NCBI RefSeq assembly: GCF_014529535.1
Contig: NW_023503608.1
Span: 9,660,501 to 9,724,500 of the forward strand
Direction of reading: 5' to 3'
Length of the DNA stretch: 64,000 nucleotides
From: Bradysia coprophila
Lineage: Eukaryota; Arthropoda; Insecta; Diptera; Sciaridae
Shown: positions 24,001 through 32,135 of the stretch, piece by piece
How the letters are laid out: each line of letters starts with the position of its first letter
Numbering within the stretch: the first letter of the stretch is position 1
Made by a program: the position numbers and the translations under genes
The notes under the pieces: generated by a model
Database searches by the model: none
The model's input: the letters and a program-made list of their open reading frames with translations, nothing else
Told to the model about the DNA's origin: nothing

Positions 24001-24392
24001 CTAACGATCGAAATGCGTCGGATTGCCGATGGGATATTAGTGTGCCGCCAAATTTAGTAGTTTCCCTAACGTTTACGGGTGAGTTCATTGAAGGGGAGTG
24101 AATACTTTTGCCCACAGACTAATTGCGTCGCTTCCCTCAATAAATTTTAGTCTTCGACATGGGCTCGTCCGTCCACTGTGCCGACAATTATGTACAGATT
24201 ATTGAATCGGACTATGAAGGGAAAGAGACAATTGCCCGTCAATACTGCGGAGAAGATGTACCTAGTGCATACAAGAGCAATCGTAACTTAGTATCCATTC
24301 GATTCAAGAAAACTTCGAATTTCGCCGGCACAGGATGGAATCTCCAATTTATGGCTGTCCATCCAGTGGCTGTTGTTTCGCGAAGCACATAA
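374..24392 (+). CDS. Cubn: Cubilin, endocytic EGF/CUB receptor (complete, 40 coding exons)
   Basis: Cubilin is an extracellular peripheral receptor that, with Amnionless, takes up proteins by endocytosis (kidney and gut in vertebrates, nephrocytes in flies). The start ATG at 374 opens a signal peptide ([18 protein letters not shown]). The cubilin-typical N-terminal segment follows ([10 protein letters not shown]), then 8 EGF-like modules and 27 CUB domains. The spliced length is 11221 nt, about 3740 aa, close to the family size, and there is no transmembrane segment. Exon phases agree at every junction except exon 31/32. One-base frame breaks lie at 19127/19188 and within 23650-23780. Coding exons: 374-444, 1292-1546, 1609-1917, 1973-2194, 2257-2318, 2383-2483, 2535-2822, 2886-3275, 3339-3504, 3624-3681, 3768-3900, 4423-4585, 4716-4906, 4971-5127, 5189-5899, 5961-6008, 6648-6786, 7056-7561, 7632-7938, 7994-8052, 8122-8300, 12988-13153, 13214-13389, 13454-13615, 13685-13793, 13851-13924, 14072-14234, 17790-18005, 18065-18181, 18242-18411, 18483-19127, 19188-19390, 19451-21066, 21123-21450, 21509-22774, 22848-23122, 23179-23265, 23326-23476, 23539-24078, 24151-24392. 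Confidence 0.93.
472..530 (+). repeat. Two-copy direct repeat of about 28 bp in cubilin intron 1
   Basis: The word GACTCTTAAAGTTGG occurs twice about 28 bp apart, with near-identical flanks (GATACTGC and GATACTCC). It is a simple tandem duplication inside the 847-nt first intron. The rest of that intron (445-1291) shows no gene, RNA or complete mobile element that I can recognise. Confidence 0.6.
6098..6455. mobile_element. 358-bp MITE in cubilin intron 16, 5-bp target duplication TATGA
   Basis: The ends are inverted copies (CACGGTGCGG at 6098 and CCGCACCGTG ending at 6455). The repeat continues inward: about 100 bp of the left arm (TTAAAATATTTTACTTT to GTACTGTATTGG) pairs with the right arm. 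Both sides are flanked by TATGA (6093-6097 and 6456-6460), read as the target duplication. The left arm contains an extra block of roughly 80 bp with no counterpart on the right. No coding capacity is seen. The superfamily cannot be assigned from the ends alone. Confidence 0.8.
6482..6557. repeat. Hairpin with perfect 18-bp arms and GC-rich loop
   Basis: CGAGGTTCCAAGTTGTGT at 6482-6499 is perfectly repeated in inverse orientation at 6540-6557. The 40-nt spacer contains GGGGTG and CCCGACCCGAAGGGG. It sits in cubilin intron 16, just downstream of the MITE. It lies on the sense strand of the pre-mRNA, so it would form a stable stem in the intron. Confidence 0.75.
8415..8850 (+). repeat. Left terminal array of CAGCAAATTTATT units
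   Basis: About twenty degenerate units of roughly 15-30 bp, each containing a form of CAGCAAATTTATT, separated by T-rich runs. They form the outer part of the left foldback arm. The units vary in length and sequence, so the array is an old tandem expansion. Confidence 0.8.
11905..12435. repeat. Composite insert in the right foldback arm: GC island, hairpin and tRNA-like stretch
   Basis: This block has no counterpart in the left arm. It contains a 26-bp direct repeat (CGGATCGCTCGGCGTG, extending to AAAACGCT) near 11908 and 12064, flanking a very GC-rich stretch (about 12006-12080). A hairpin follows, with arms AGTGGTAGTTTGTGTCA (about 12212) and its near-complement (about 12270) around GCGAAGCGAGCGAAGC. 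Near 12376 a tRNA-like word (TAGCCGAATGGTTAGAGG) resembles a pol III A box. It looks like one or more later insertions into the foldback. Confidence 0.5.
12475..12905 (-). repeat. Right terminal array of AATAAATTTGCTG units
   Basis: The inverse partner of the 8415-8850 array, with units containing AATAAATTTGCTG separated by A-rich runs. One longer unit of about 70 bp (AAAAATAGCTAAAATAAACA) is repeated near 12484 and 12590. It ends just before the right copy of the target duplication. Confidence 0.8.
14235..14923. other. Left part of cubilin intron 27, no gene
   Basis: Non-coding. It includes a short GC-rich palindromic word (CCCCTCCGGCTCGGGG near 14347) of the type often found in dispersed repeats here. 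I see no ORF, tRNA or clear transposon end. 17055-17789, on the other side of the RT element, is equally featureless. Confidence 0.5.
14924..17054. mobile_element. RT-bearing element bounded by inverted repeats in cubilin intron 27
   Basis: About 65 bp at 14924-14990 (CATAGCCTGAGACCGCACCT) recurs inverted at 16989-17054. A second inverted pair of about 118 bp lies at 14991-15108 and 15195-15313, so the left side is a hairpin with an 87-bp loop. The only coding part is the truncated RT ORF. The copy is degenerate and no target duplication could be fixed. It interrupts the cubilin transcript in sense orientation with the RT ORF. Confidence 0.6.
15334..16875 (+). pseudogene. 5'-truncated reverse transcriptase with a restriction-like endonuclease domain
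   Basis: This open frame (513 codons) starts inside an RT domain. YLDDG near residues 16-20 is the catalytic YxDD box, followed by [11 protein letters not shown], typical of the RT palm end, and [10 protein letters not shown], seen in non-LTR RTs. The C-terminal half has a C-x-C...H...C cluster ([17 protein letters not shown]). [10 protein letters not shown] and LLWDVTI then fit the PD-(D/E)xK core of R2-like endonucleases. The N-terminal RT motifs are missing, so the copy is not functional alone. TTTCTTCTAG at about 15353-15362, just before the YLDD box, resembles a splice acceptor. AATAAATAAATAG follows the stop near 16946. Known R2-type elements read FADD or YADD here, so the exact clade is uncertain. 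Confidence 0.65.
17790..24392 (+). other. Cubilin CUB domains 12-27 (exons 28-40)
   Basis: Sixteen further CUB domains start at TCGG (exon 28), ATSVEI (30, CGG lost), NCTEN (31), QCGAP (31), DCGG, KCGG, NCGN, ICSGN and NCGK (33), VCGG (34), NCGG, NCGG and NCDK (35), ECGK (36), ACHRN (39) and GCGG (39). Exons 33 and 35 are large (1616 and 1266 nt) and each holds several whole CUBs, unlike the finely split 5' half. CUB 13, 19, 20, 24, 25 and 26 are divergent. The reading ends at TAA 24390-24392 after the last CUB, with no membrane anchor, as expected for cubilin. Confidence 0.85.
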
Positions 24393-24758
24393 ATACGAAA
24401 TATTTTGACAAAATTATCATCAGAATAATTCAATAATTTATCAGTAGCATCTCCAGCAAAGTAGATAACCACAGTTTACGTGTACTGGAACATGAATTGG
24501 TGGACAAATAGCCACTTGAAACACGTCAAATAATTAAACCAATTAATTATCGATAATTGATAGAAGTTATGTAATTACGTGTTTGTTATTTGGCATAAGA
24601 AGTGTGACCGGGGTGCTCTTTAACGTTGCAGATCAAGGGATCTTCTTTCTGTTGATGTAATACATGCAGATCTACCGTCTTACATGATGAGAATAATTGG
24701 ATTAGTAAACAACACAGCGCAATGATCGTTTTCCCGAAGCTTTCGTTAGTATTATGGG

Positions 24759-24760
<2 letters not shown>

Positions 24761-24789
<29 letters not shown>
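24761..24789. repeat. (CT)n microsatellite
   Basis: An uninterrupted CT dinucleotide run of about 29 bp between the convergent cubilin and GH31 genes. Confidence 0.95.
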
Positions 24790-24793
<4 letters not shown>

Positions 24794-24815
24794 TACACAT
24801 GAGTATACGGAGCAC

Positions 24816-24821
24816 AATAAA
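24816..24821 (+). terminator. Candidate cubilin poly(A) signal AATAAA
   Basis: This is the first canonical AATAAA after the cubilin stop, 424 nt downstream. Use of it would make the cubilin 3' UTR end just short of the convergent GH31 stop codon at 24875, so the two 3' ends nearly touch. Confidence 0.45.
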
Positions 24822-24874
24822 CTCAACCAATTAAACTTTTCCTAAAATTCTTATTTAATTCGCACAACTCACAG

Positions 24875-27800
24875 TTACATTACAAATCGGATCAGAGCAT
24901 ACAAGATCGAAACATAAAAAACGAAATTATATCCGAACTGCGAATGGGCGCGGCTACTGCTATTCGAATATGTAAATGTAACGGTGTACTCGGTATTGAC
25001 CGGAATTTTCAAATTCTTCACTTGAATCTCATTGCTATCCAGAATTTCGTAATCGGTATGAGCGACACCATTCACCAAAATATTATTAATTGTGCCAGGA
25101 GCACCAAATATGCGGATGGTTTCCAAGTTCAGCGTTGATATATCCGCATAACGGTTATTGATCACCGTTTGCTTTAGTATGCCGTCACTGTAGGTAATGG
25201 TCGATAAGAAGAAGACGCCCGTTTGTTGAACCTCTACAAATGGAAGGAAAATAGTGAGGTCAGAACAAAAAGAGTTTCATTTCTTTCTGTGTTTTACCTT
25301 GAGTGATGCCATCGTCATAGTACATGTCTCCCTTAGCTGCAAATGTCTCGTCCAAAGCCACAATCAGCCCAAATGGATTCTTACGCGATAGCATGGTATT
25401 TAAAGCAGGTTCCTGTGTTGGAAGTACATATCCTCCGCGAACGTGCAAATTGATAAAGTCGATCGGGGCATTTAGATAAACGTGACCAGATGATTGCTAA
25501 GTAATTTTGTAATATTGAGCCCGATGTGAATTTACTTTAATTATGTTTTTACCTCTTCACCGGTACGGTAGGCATACCATCTTGCTTTGGGGAAGTAAGC
25601 GTTGACAAATGTATCTCCTTCTATCATAACGGGATTTACTAGGAACGCTGGTCCAATTAAGAATTGTGTATCGCATCTAAGTGCATTATAATCAGACGGG
25701 AACTCGTGCCAAAGGCCACGCATTACTGTTCCTCCGTTTACTCGATGGATGTAGAATAGGTGGTACATGTAAGGCAGTAATGTGTACCGGATCATTAAGG
25801 CATCTCGTGTAGAGTTTCGTGACCATTCTGACCAAATTCCTGGATCTTGATCTTGGCTGGATTCCGATCGTACATTGTGGTTACGAGAGTAAGGGAAGAA
25901 AGCACCCGCCTGCAACCATCTGGTACATAATTCCTCAGAGGGACGTCCATAGAATCCGCAGATATCTATAAATGATTGCATAGGAATTTCGGCATTCGAC
26001 TCAAATGGTTTTTCAAATTCAATTACCGACACCAGATTGTGGTATACCAAACAGATTGAATCCCATGATACCAATCAACGAAGCTCCATAATTGCTCCAT
26101 GTTGAAAAATTGTCACCCAACCAATGTGCCGCCCATCGCCCAGATCCGGGATAGGTTGATCGAGAGAGTTGGAAAGTACGATTTGTTCCGAAGATACGCT
26201 GAATGGCCCTATGAGTCAGATGCTGGTACAGTCATCAATTTCGATTGTTTCAAAAGCTTACTCAAATGAGCCACGAGCTTCGCTCCAACCATACAGACTG
26301 TGAGTATCGTAGAGTTTTCCATAGTCTTGAACATGATCCGGACATATTGTCAAGTCCGAAATGTTATTTCTAATACCTGGCGTGTATGGAGGTCGATTTA
26401 TTAATGTATCTGCACAACCATTTACATCCCCATCGACCCAGCTAGCAGGTTCGTTCATATCCTAGAATTTTGTTAGACTTTTAATTTTCCATAAACAAAT
26501 GACCTGATTAAAATTACCAGCCAAAGACCATCCCATTCCAGTTGTTCTCTGTAATTTCTACAAAGTGTATACCACCAATCTATGGTTGAAGGACGCGAGA
26601 AGTCAGCGAAATATACGGGACCTCCGTAACCTGGACCAGCTTGCTGAAAGACATGGATTAATTTTGCACCGTCAAAAGTCGACGCAATTTATACCTTCGT
26701 CCATCCACTTCCTTCACCGCCTGGCCAAAGAGTACCAGTAGATATAGTTCCATCCGTACGTTTGACCCAAACATCCATTTCATTTCCGAGTCGTAACGGA
26801 TCATAGGAAGGTAATCTTCTCTCTTCGGAAGATATCTGAGCATTCTACAGTGTGATAAGATTGTGTCAGAAGTGTATTCTCTGTTGCAGCACGAAATTTC
26901 ATACGTACCACACTCTGAATGAAATGGATTCCTCTTGCTTTCAACTCGCGGATAAATGCAGGCAAGTCTGAGTAGCTGTTGTAAGTGTTGTTTTCGTCGT
27001 AGGTGAAAGTAAGCCAGTCGTACATTACATCCAAATCGCCAAATTGTACATCCTGCCAGTAGGGTCAACATTAGTTGAAAATTTTGAAAATTCTGCTAAA
27101 GAATAATTCGAACCTGTGGAATGCCTGCAGCTGCAAGTCTGTCTATGGTGGCTCTCATATTCGCAACTGAATTATAACTCCAACGACAAAGATTAAAGCC
27201 CAACGACCAATAAGCAGGAATGGGCTGTGGTCCAATGGCTTGATGATATTGTGCAACTGCTTGTTCGGGTGTGGGTCCCATAAAAATGTAAATGTCAAGC
27301 AACCCTCCGATAGTTCTGTAGGTGTAGGAAGGAGCCGGAGTCAAAATGAACTCTTTAATGAAACCATATGAGAAATTGTGTTAGTCTTCATTGTGAACCA
27401 AATTTTTAAGACAAACCTTGAGCATTGCTGTTCAGAAATAGTACAGTGTGTGTATTTCCATCGTTTTCGACCATGGTGTACGTCGGATGTGCACCGTAAA
27501 TGTTAGTATTGCCCTAGAAATACGATTGATTATCAAGGTTACATAGCAGTTGTTTTCAGATTATTTTCGTACTTCAGGTGTATTATCTCTCGTATATAAA
27601 CCAAAGACCTGCCATTTACTGAAATCATGTCTGTATGTGAGTTGTTCATTTTCACCTATGCCATAACCATTAGTAGAAGGAACCTTATTAACAATTTGTA
27701 TGAATTGGTCGGCGAACGTTAGTCCTCCAAGAGATGTGTCGAATACGGCAACACCACTAGATACACGAATTACTTTGAACGAGAAAACCGGATCGTTTGA

Positions 27801-28570
27801 ATATTCGAGTCTGTAAAGTGGATCGCCAGATACTGTGCTGAATGGAGGATTTATGTCCAATGGTACTTCAAAGCGATCGGTGTTATCTGTAACCTGTTTA
27901 CCAAATTTTCTTGAATGTGCAACAGAATCCCAATTGTCATTTATTTTCACCTTAATTCTGAGTCGTTCATTGTATTCGGTGTAGAAGAAAATCGATATCT
28001 CGTCAGCGTCACCGCCTACGTAAGAAATATTTGTGGCTCGTCGTAAATTGACTCTGTATCCACCAGGAATTTGCAAAATTTGTCCATCGCTAATATAGCC
28101 GTAATTTTGTGGAAGGTGGCATGATGGCGCCGTGGTTGAACTGCAATAAATGCATCCCTTTTCAACACAAGCACTTTCTGTTACGCCATCGAATGGGTAG
28201 CAATCGATCCTGTCTTTTTCGGGAACACAGCTTTGTCCAAAAACTGTAAATGAAAATTGTCTAAGATAAAGTCATTGCGTTGACCATTAGACCCCCGAGG
28301 TATAAAAATTAGAGGCTCTTGAATTTGAATTCAGGAATTTCACACTATATCGATAATAAAACTTAAGAAGGTGAAGGCCGATAGGCTATCTAAGTGGTTT
28401 TTTTAACTGATACGAAACAATGTCCACTCAAGCTTTACGTGACCGACAACGTATATGGCAATTTAATCTTTTCATGTTAAAAATCACAACTTAAATTCCG
28501 ATTTTGTCGATGAATCTTACCTGAATATATTAGTGATAGCACCAGCGCTATCTTTACGAGATCCTTCATC
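24875..28570 (-). CDS. Trefoil-GH31 alpha-glucosidase, probably GPI-anchored (12 exons)
   Basis: It hydrolyses terminal alpha-1,4-linked glucose from maltose or starch fragments, outside the cell. The ATG at 28569 opens a signal peptide (MKDLVKIALVLSLIYS). A P-type trefoil motif follows (CVPEKDRIDCYPF...GCIYC), then a GH31 barrel. The catalytic nucleophile Asp lies in LWLDMNEPASW, the acid/base Asp in HWLGDN, and DICGF and RNHN are intact. The C-terminus (SNSSSRAHS, then a hydrophobic tail ending RFVM) looks like a GPI signal. Length is about 947 aa, as in lysosomal and brush-border homologues. Exons, 5' to 3': 28570-28521, 28243-27573, 27513-27417, 27352-27114, 27052-26909, 26844-26695, 26643-26518, 26461-26262, 26222-26027, 25965-25553, 25496-25298, 25233-24875. 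All phases agree except 26262/26222, one base short. An acceptor just before the ATG implies a non-coding 5' exon. Confidence 0.92.
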
Positions 28571-29517
28571 CTGTAAAAAATAGTACAACCGCTTTGTATG
28601 TTAATGTTCGATACTAGTGTTAATTACACTAATAATGAATTTTTCCTGCTTCTAGTAAATTTTCATAGCTGAGAAATTGATATCAAATGGAACGCTCGAC
28701 TTTTCTGCTTTATGTATCAGTTCCTTTTCTAATAGATACCCAAAAGTGAACATTTCATTTGACGACTATTTCTGGCAATGCTGAACGGTGCTTTTTGTTT
28801 AGAAGCTTTTGTATATTTATTTATAATTAATTAAACTAATTAAAGGAAGACGATTTTTTTTCAATAACTCGAAGAAACCTCTGAGAATCTACAATTTTTT
28901 TGTCAAATTTTGGAAGCTCTATATTGTTGTGTTGTGAGTAACTTAGTCACGTTATACAGAAATTTCCTCGCCACTTCACTAATGTACATGATTGAAAATC
29001 GTGATCAGTTAAGTTTAATGTTAAATTATTTTTTTCTTAAATTAGTTGCCTCCGTCTAGCTACCTTCCAGTAAAACAACCGAAAACTTACTGCACTAAAA
29101 CACCGTTCTGTGGTCTCTCTTTTCTTCAAGAACTGAAAAAAATGATTAGATTAGAGAAAAAAGTTAATAAATCATTTGGCTATAAAATAGTAAATTGTCT
29201 AATCTCGCGTTATTAGCCCGATACACATCTTAATAAGGTGATACGAGTTGTAATTGAGTAATAATGATTTTACTGGGATTTTCTACTCAAAATTAGTATA
29301 CAATAGCTAAAATGTTTCAAATGTTTAGCGAAAAACCGTGCAGATCTTTCACATATTGCGTTTTTCATCACCATCAATGTTATTAGCGAATCTATTACTT
29401 CTTTTGATCAAAGCTTTTTTTTTGGTACTACCTCATAAGTAACCTTCATTTCGCTGTGTAACACTGCATTAACCTGGAAAGTATAGCGATTGAAATAAAT
29501 TGCCCGCTGTGATAATG
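28571..29517. other. Upstream region of the GH31 gene, no coding sequence
   Basis: The first base pairs are the acceptor (ACAG on the minus strand) of an intron in the 5' UTR, so a non-coding first exon should lie in this stretch. I could not place it. No ORF, RNA gene or repeat end is evident. Confidence 0.5.
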
Positions 29518-29844
29518 TCCCAAGTAGCATTTCAGAAAAAATAACTTATTCGTTAAAATAACGTTGTAGCAACGTTGGCACAGCGGTTGTGCAACCGTTG
29601 TTGCCCGGTTATAGTTTAACCTAGGTCAATTAACCGTTGGATAACAGTTAAACAACGAAAAAGTTAAAAATTGAAGGTAGAGCAACTATAATTTTTAACT
29701 TTTTCGTTGTTTAACGGTTATCCAACGGTTAATTGACCTAGGTTAAACTATAACCGGGCAACAACGGTTGCACAACCGTTGTGGCAACGTTGCTACAACG
29801 TTAATTTAACGAATAAGTTATTTTTTCTGAAATGCTACTTGGGA
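29518..29844. mobile_element. 327-bp near-perfect foldback MITE
   Basis: The two halves are almost perfect reverse complements from TCCCAAGTAGCATTTCAG (29518) to the inverse ending at 29844. Only a short centre (about 29670-29690, AATTGAAGGTAGAGCAACTA) is unpaired. Internal words such as AACCGTTG and GTAGCAACGTTG repeat. Arm identity is high with a few mismatches (for example GTTAAAATAACG against GTTAATTTAACG). No convincing target duplication is seen and there is no ORF. Confidence 0.88.
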
Positions 29845-30067
29845 GTCGGATAACACGATATTGGCCAGTGTGCATGCTTATGTTATCTGTTAATGTGCTG
29901 TCGTTAACAAGTAAAACAGCCGACTTACGAGAACTCTTTGGGAAAAGTAGTGAACACAAAATATTTTTCTAATCGCAATTTAAGTCAATTTAATTTTTAT
30001 TACTTGCAACAATTACAAAAACTTAAAACTGTATTCACCACACTCGACCATAACATCTCAGCAAAGC

Positions 30068-30609
30068 TTAAACGATGACGCCTTGTCGTTCGCGCGTTCC
30101 GCCTTCGCTTAAACGTGAAGGACAATCAATCCATTTCAAACAATCTGCTGACCATGTGGAATCAACAGTAAGACTCGCTCCGGTGCAGTCACAACCATCA
30201 AAAAGTTGAACACATGCTTCATTGTTCTTCAATTCACTAAGTGTGTTGTCATAAAGTCCAGTTAACTTATAGCAGCAATTCTTACGGGCTTGAATAGTTT
30301 GTTATATCCACGCTGTCTGTGATTCGTCATAGTGTGCAGCAGGATAAATTGTGACGGAAATCAGGTTTTCTGGTTTATCGGAGCCATGCGCTTTGACATA
30401 GTTATCATTTTCCAATTGGCATAAAAATCTTCTTGCGGTACTACACAGTCGGTGTCACAGTTCTGTCTGAGAGCTGTATCGGTGCAATCCTTGTTACATG
30501 TATTACAATCGAAACAATTCGGTTGTACACATACACATTGAACATTTGCATACGATAAAGTACCGCATACCCCAAGTATCAAAAGAAGTACTTTTCCTGG
30601 AAGTTTCAT
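30068..30609 (-). pseudogene. Small secreted Cys-rich protein gene, frame-broken
   Basis: The reading starts at 30609 with a signal peptide (MKLPGKVLLLILGVCG) and a Cys-rich stretch (CVCVQPNCFDCNTCNKDC). It runs in one frame to FYANWK. There a run of four A (about 30408) must gain a base to continue as NDNYVKAHGSDKPENL in the next frame. That frame then meets one in-frame TAA (about 30302) inside AWI-stop-QTIQARKNCCYKL, and continues to the stop at 30068. The downstream part is also Cys-rich (CVQLFDGCDC, ADCLKWIDC). With both lesions removed it would be about 180 aa. The family is not recognised. A TATA box stands upstream. It is either a recent pseudogene or carries two sequence errors. Confidence 0.6.
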
Positions 30610-30664
30610 TACTTTGCTTGAGGTGCCCTGAAAGTTGACTGATAGTTGTTTAACAGCGGCATGG

Positions 30665-30673
30665 CTTTTTATA
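30665..30673 (-). promoter_or_regulatory. TATA box of the small secreted gene
   Basis: TATAAAAAG on the minus strand, 56-64 bp upstream of the ATG at 30609. The predicted transcription start would be about 30640, giving a short 5' UTR. This is the usual layout for a highly expressed insect secretory gene. Confidence 0.5.
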
Positions 30674-31273
30674 CCAACACGAACGGCTAGTAACATAGAA
30701 CTAATTTAAAATTGGGTTACGCTGCTGTGGCATGTGTTACACATGTCTTCTTTAATATGTTCTTAAAGCGCAACCTGTGTAAACACAAAGGTAGACAAAG
30801 AGTAGATTATACCGAGTAATTAATTGAGCGCAATGACGCCATTGTAGGTCGATCGTACAATTAGAATAGAACAATGCAATTATCAAATATTAGAAATTGT
30901 TAGATAGATTGCTGAAGGACTCGCAGTTTGTCCCGAAGCCATAGCACTACTTGAAGCAGGGCTGTGCCGGGCACAGTGTGCCCGAAGCATTTACAAAACA
31001 AATTTTAAATGTAGGAACACGTTGGAAATTACACTACACTAAATTGTTCCAAATATAGAAATTGCAAAGATAAAGGGGATGACCACAAACGAATCAAATT
31101 AAATTACACTCAGAAAAAAGTGAAATCCCACCTAATTTTTTCTCATTTGGGAGTTTTGATTTTCTGTCAATAATTTTCTGATCTAACTGATTACACTTAG
31201 CAAGCTTTTCATTCATATTTCATTCCCTGACGACGAAAACTGTTTGTTTTACGAACGCTCGGAAATAGTACTT

Positions 31274-31331
31274 TATTTCATATGGAGTAGGATCCTCGAG
31301 CGACAGCGAGAATCCTACTCCATATGAAATA
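31274..31331. repeat. Hairpin, perfect 20-bp arms, hinge GAGCGACAGCGAG
   Basis: TATTTCATATGGAGTAGGAT at 31274-31293 and its exact reverse complement at 31312-31331 flank an 18-nt spacer containing CTCGAGCGACAGCGAG. The arms are ordinary A+T-rich sequence while the spacer is GC-rich. Confidence 0.8.
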
Positions 31332-31468
31332 CAATGCTTTATTGCATGAGCGAAAACGAGACAACAACATATGACTGTTTTGACAGCAAACTATTAATGT
31401 ATGAATTAGCGCTCTAGATAAGTAATTTTTCGGGTAATCACACCGCGAATGCAATAATAGTACATTTT

Positions 31469-31585
31469 CTACCTTGGTGTATATTTCTCGAATAACTTCG
31501 TATGTACAATTGTATATAACGAGCGCCAGCGAGTGTATATACAATTGTACATAAGAAGTGATTCGAGAAATATACACCAAGGTAG
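31469..31585. repeat. Hairpin of 117 bp, hinge GAGCGCCAGCGAG
   Basis: The outer 25-bp arms (31469-31493 and 31561-31585, starting CTACCTTGGTG) are perfect complements. The inner part (TGTACAATTGTATATA and its inverse) pairs with a small asymmetry. The centre is GAGCGCCAGCGAG, almost the same hinge as in the hairpin 200 bp upstream, although the arms are unrelated. Confidence 0.8.
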
Positions 31586-31865
31586 AACAATGTTTTATCT
31601 CCTGCAAGCTGATATTTCATACATTAGCGAAATAACCACAAAAATTTGGATTTAAAATTAATTAATTAAGCATGTTGTTTTAAAACGCATTCACAACAAA
31701 AAAAACATCATACAGAGAATCCTTTATTTACTTACTCACACACATATACTATCCACCTCAACATTTCGTTCAAATCACATCATTCCGACTACTCTGATTA
31801 TTTGATCGATGTAGAAGTGACTAATGAACCACTACCGACACCAATTGCATCGCGTTATGTGATTT

Positions 31866-31925
31866 GTTGGCGTAGTGGTCAGCATGTTTGGTTGATATGC
31901 TGCTGGTCCCGTGTTCGCTTCCGTC
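31866..31925 (+). repeat. tRNA-like segment, possible SINE head
   Basis: TGGCGTAGTGGTCAGCATG matches a pol III A box in a D-arm-like context. About 30 bp later GGTCCCGTGTTCGCTTCC resembles a TpsiC arm/B box. No acceptor stem closes, so it is not a working tRNA. A tRNA-derived SINE head is the simplest reading. Confidence 0.4.
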
Positions 31926-32135
31926 GTTCGGCGATTTTTTTTTTTCAAAAATGTAGATGGAAAGTAAATTTACCCTAGGTGGGTTATGTGTGAATTATCC
32001 AATCGTATAGGCTGTGGTTATGTATGTGTTTGTGTTTATATGCAGAAACGCGTAATGTATGAAATATCAGCTTGCAGGAGATAAAAATAAAAAATATTTC
32101 AAATAATAACCACGCATCCAATTATTAACAATGAA

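Larger units (their letters stand above)
31185..32130. mobile_element. Dispersed repeat split by a secondary insertion of about 0.8 kb
   Basis: 31185-31261 (TGATTACACTTAGCAAGC through ACGACGAAAACTGTTTG) and 32084-32130 (AATAACCACGCATCCAATTA) are the two halves of a sequence that is continuous at 59272-59405 in reverse orientation. The copy here is therefore interrupted by 31262-32083. The insert holds two hairpins, an inverted 32-bp pair at 31593-31624 and 32054-32087, and a tRNA-like segment. This is nested insertion read directly from the two copies. Confidence 0.7.

Noticed and set aside
26658..27071. 137-codon minus-strand frame across GH31 exons 5 and 6
   Set aside because: It reads through an intron in the wrong frame. 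The spliced GH31 frame carries the family motifs.
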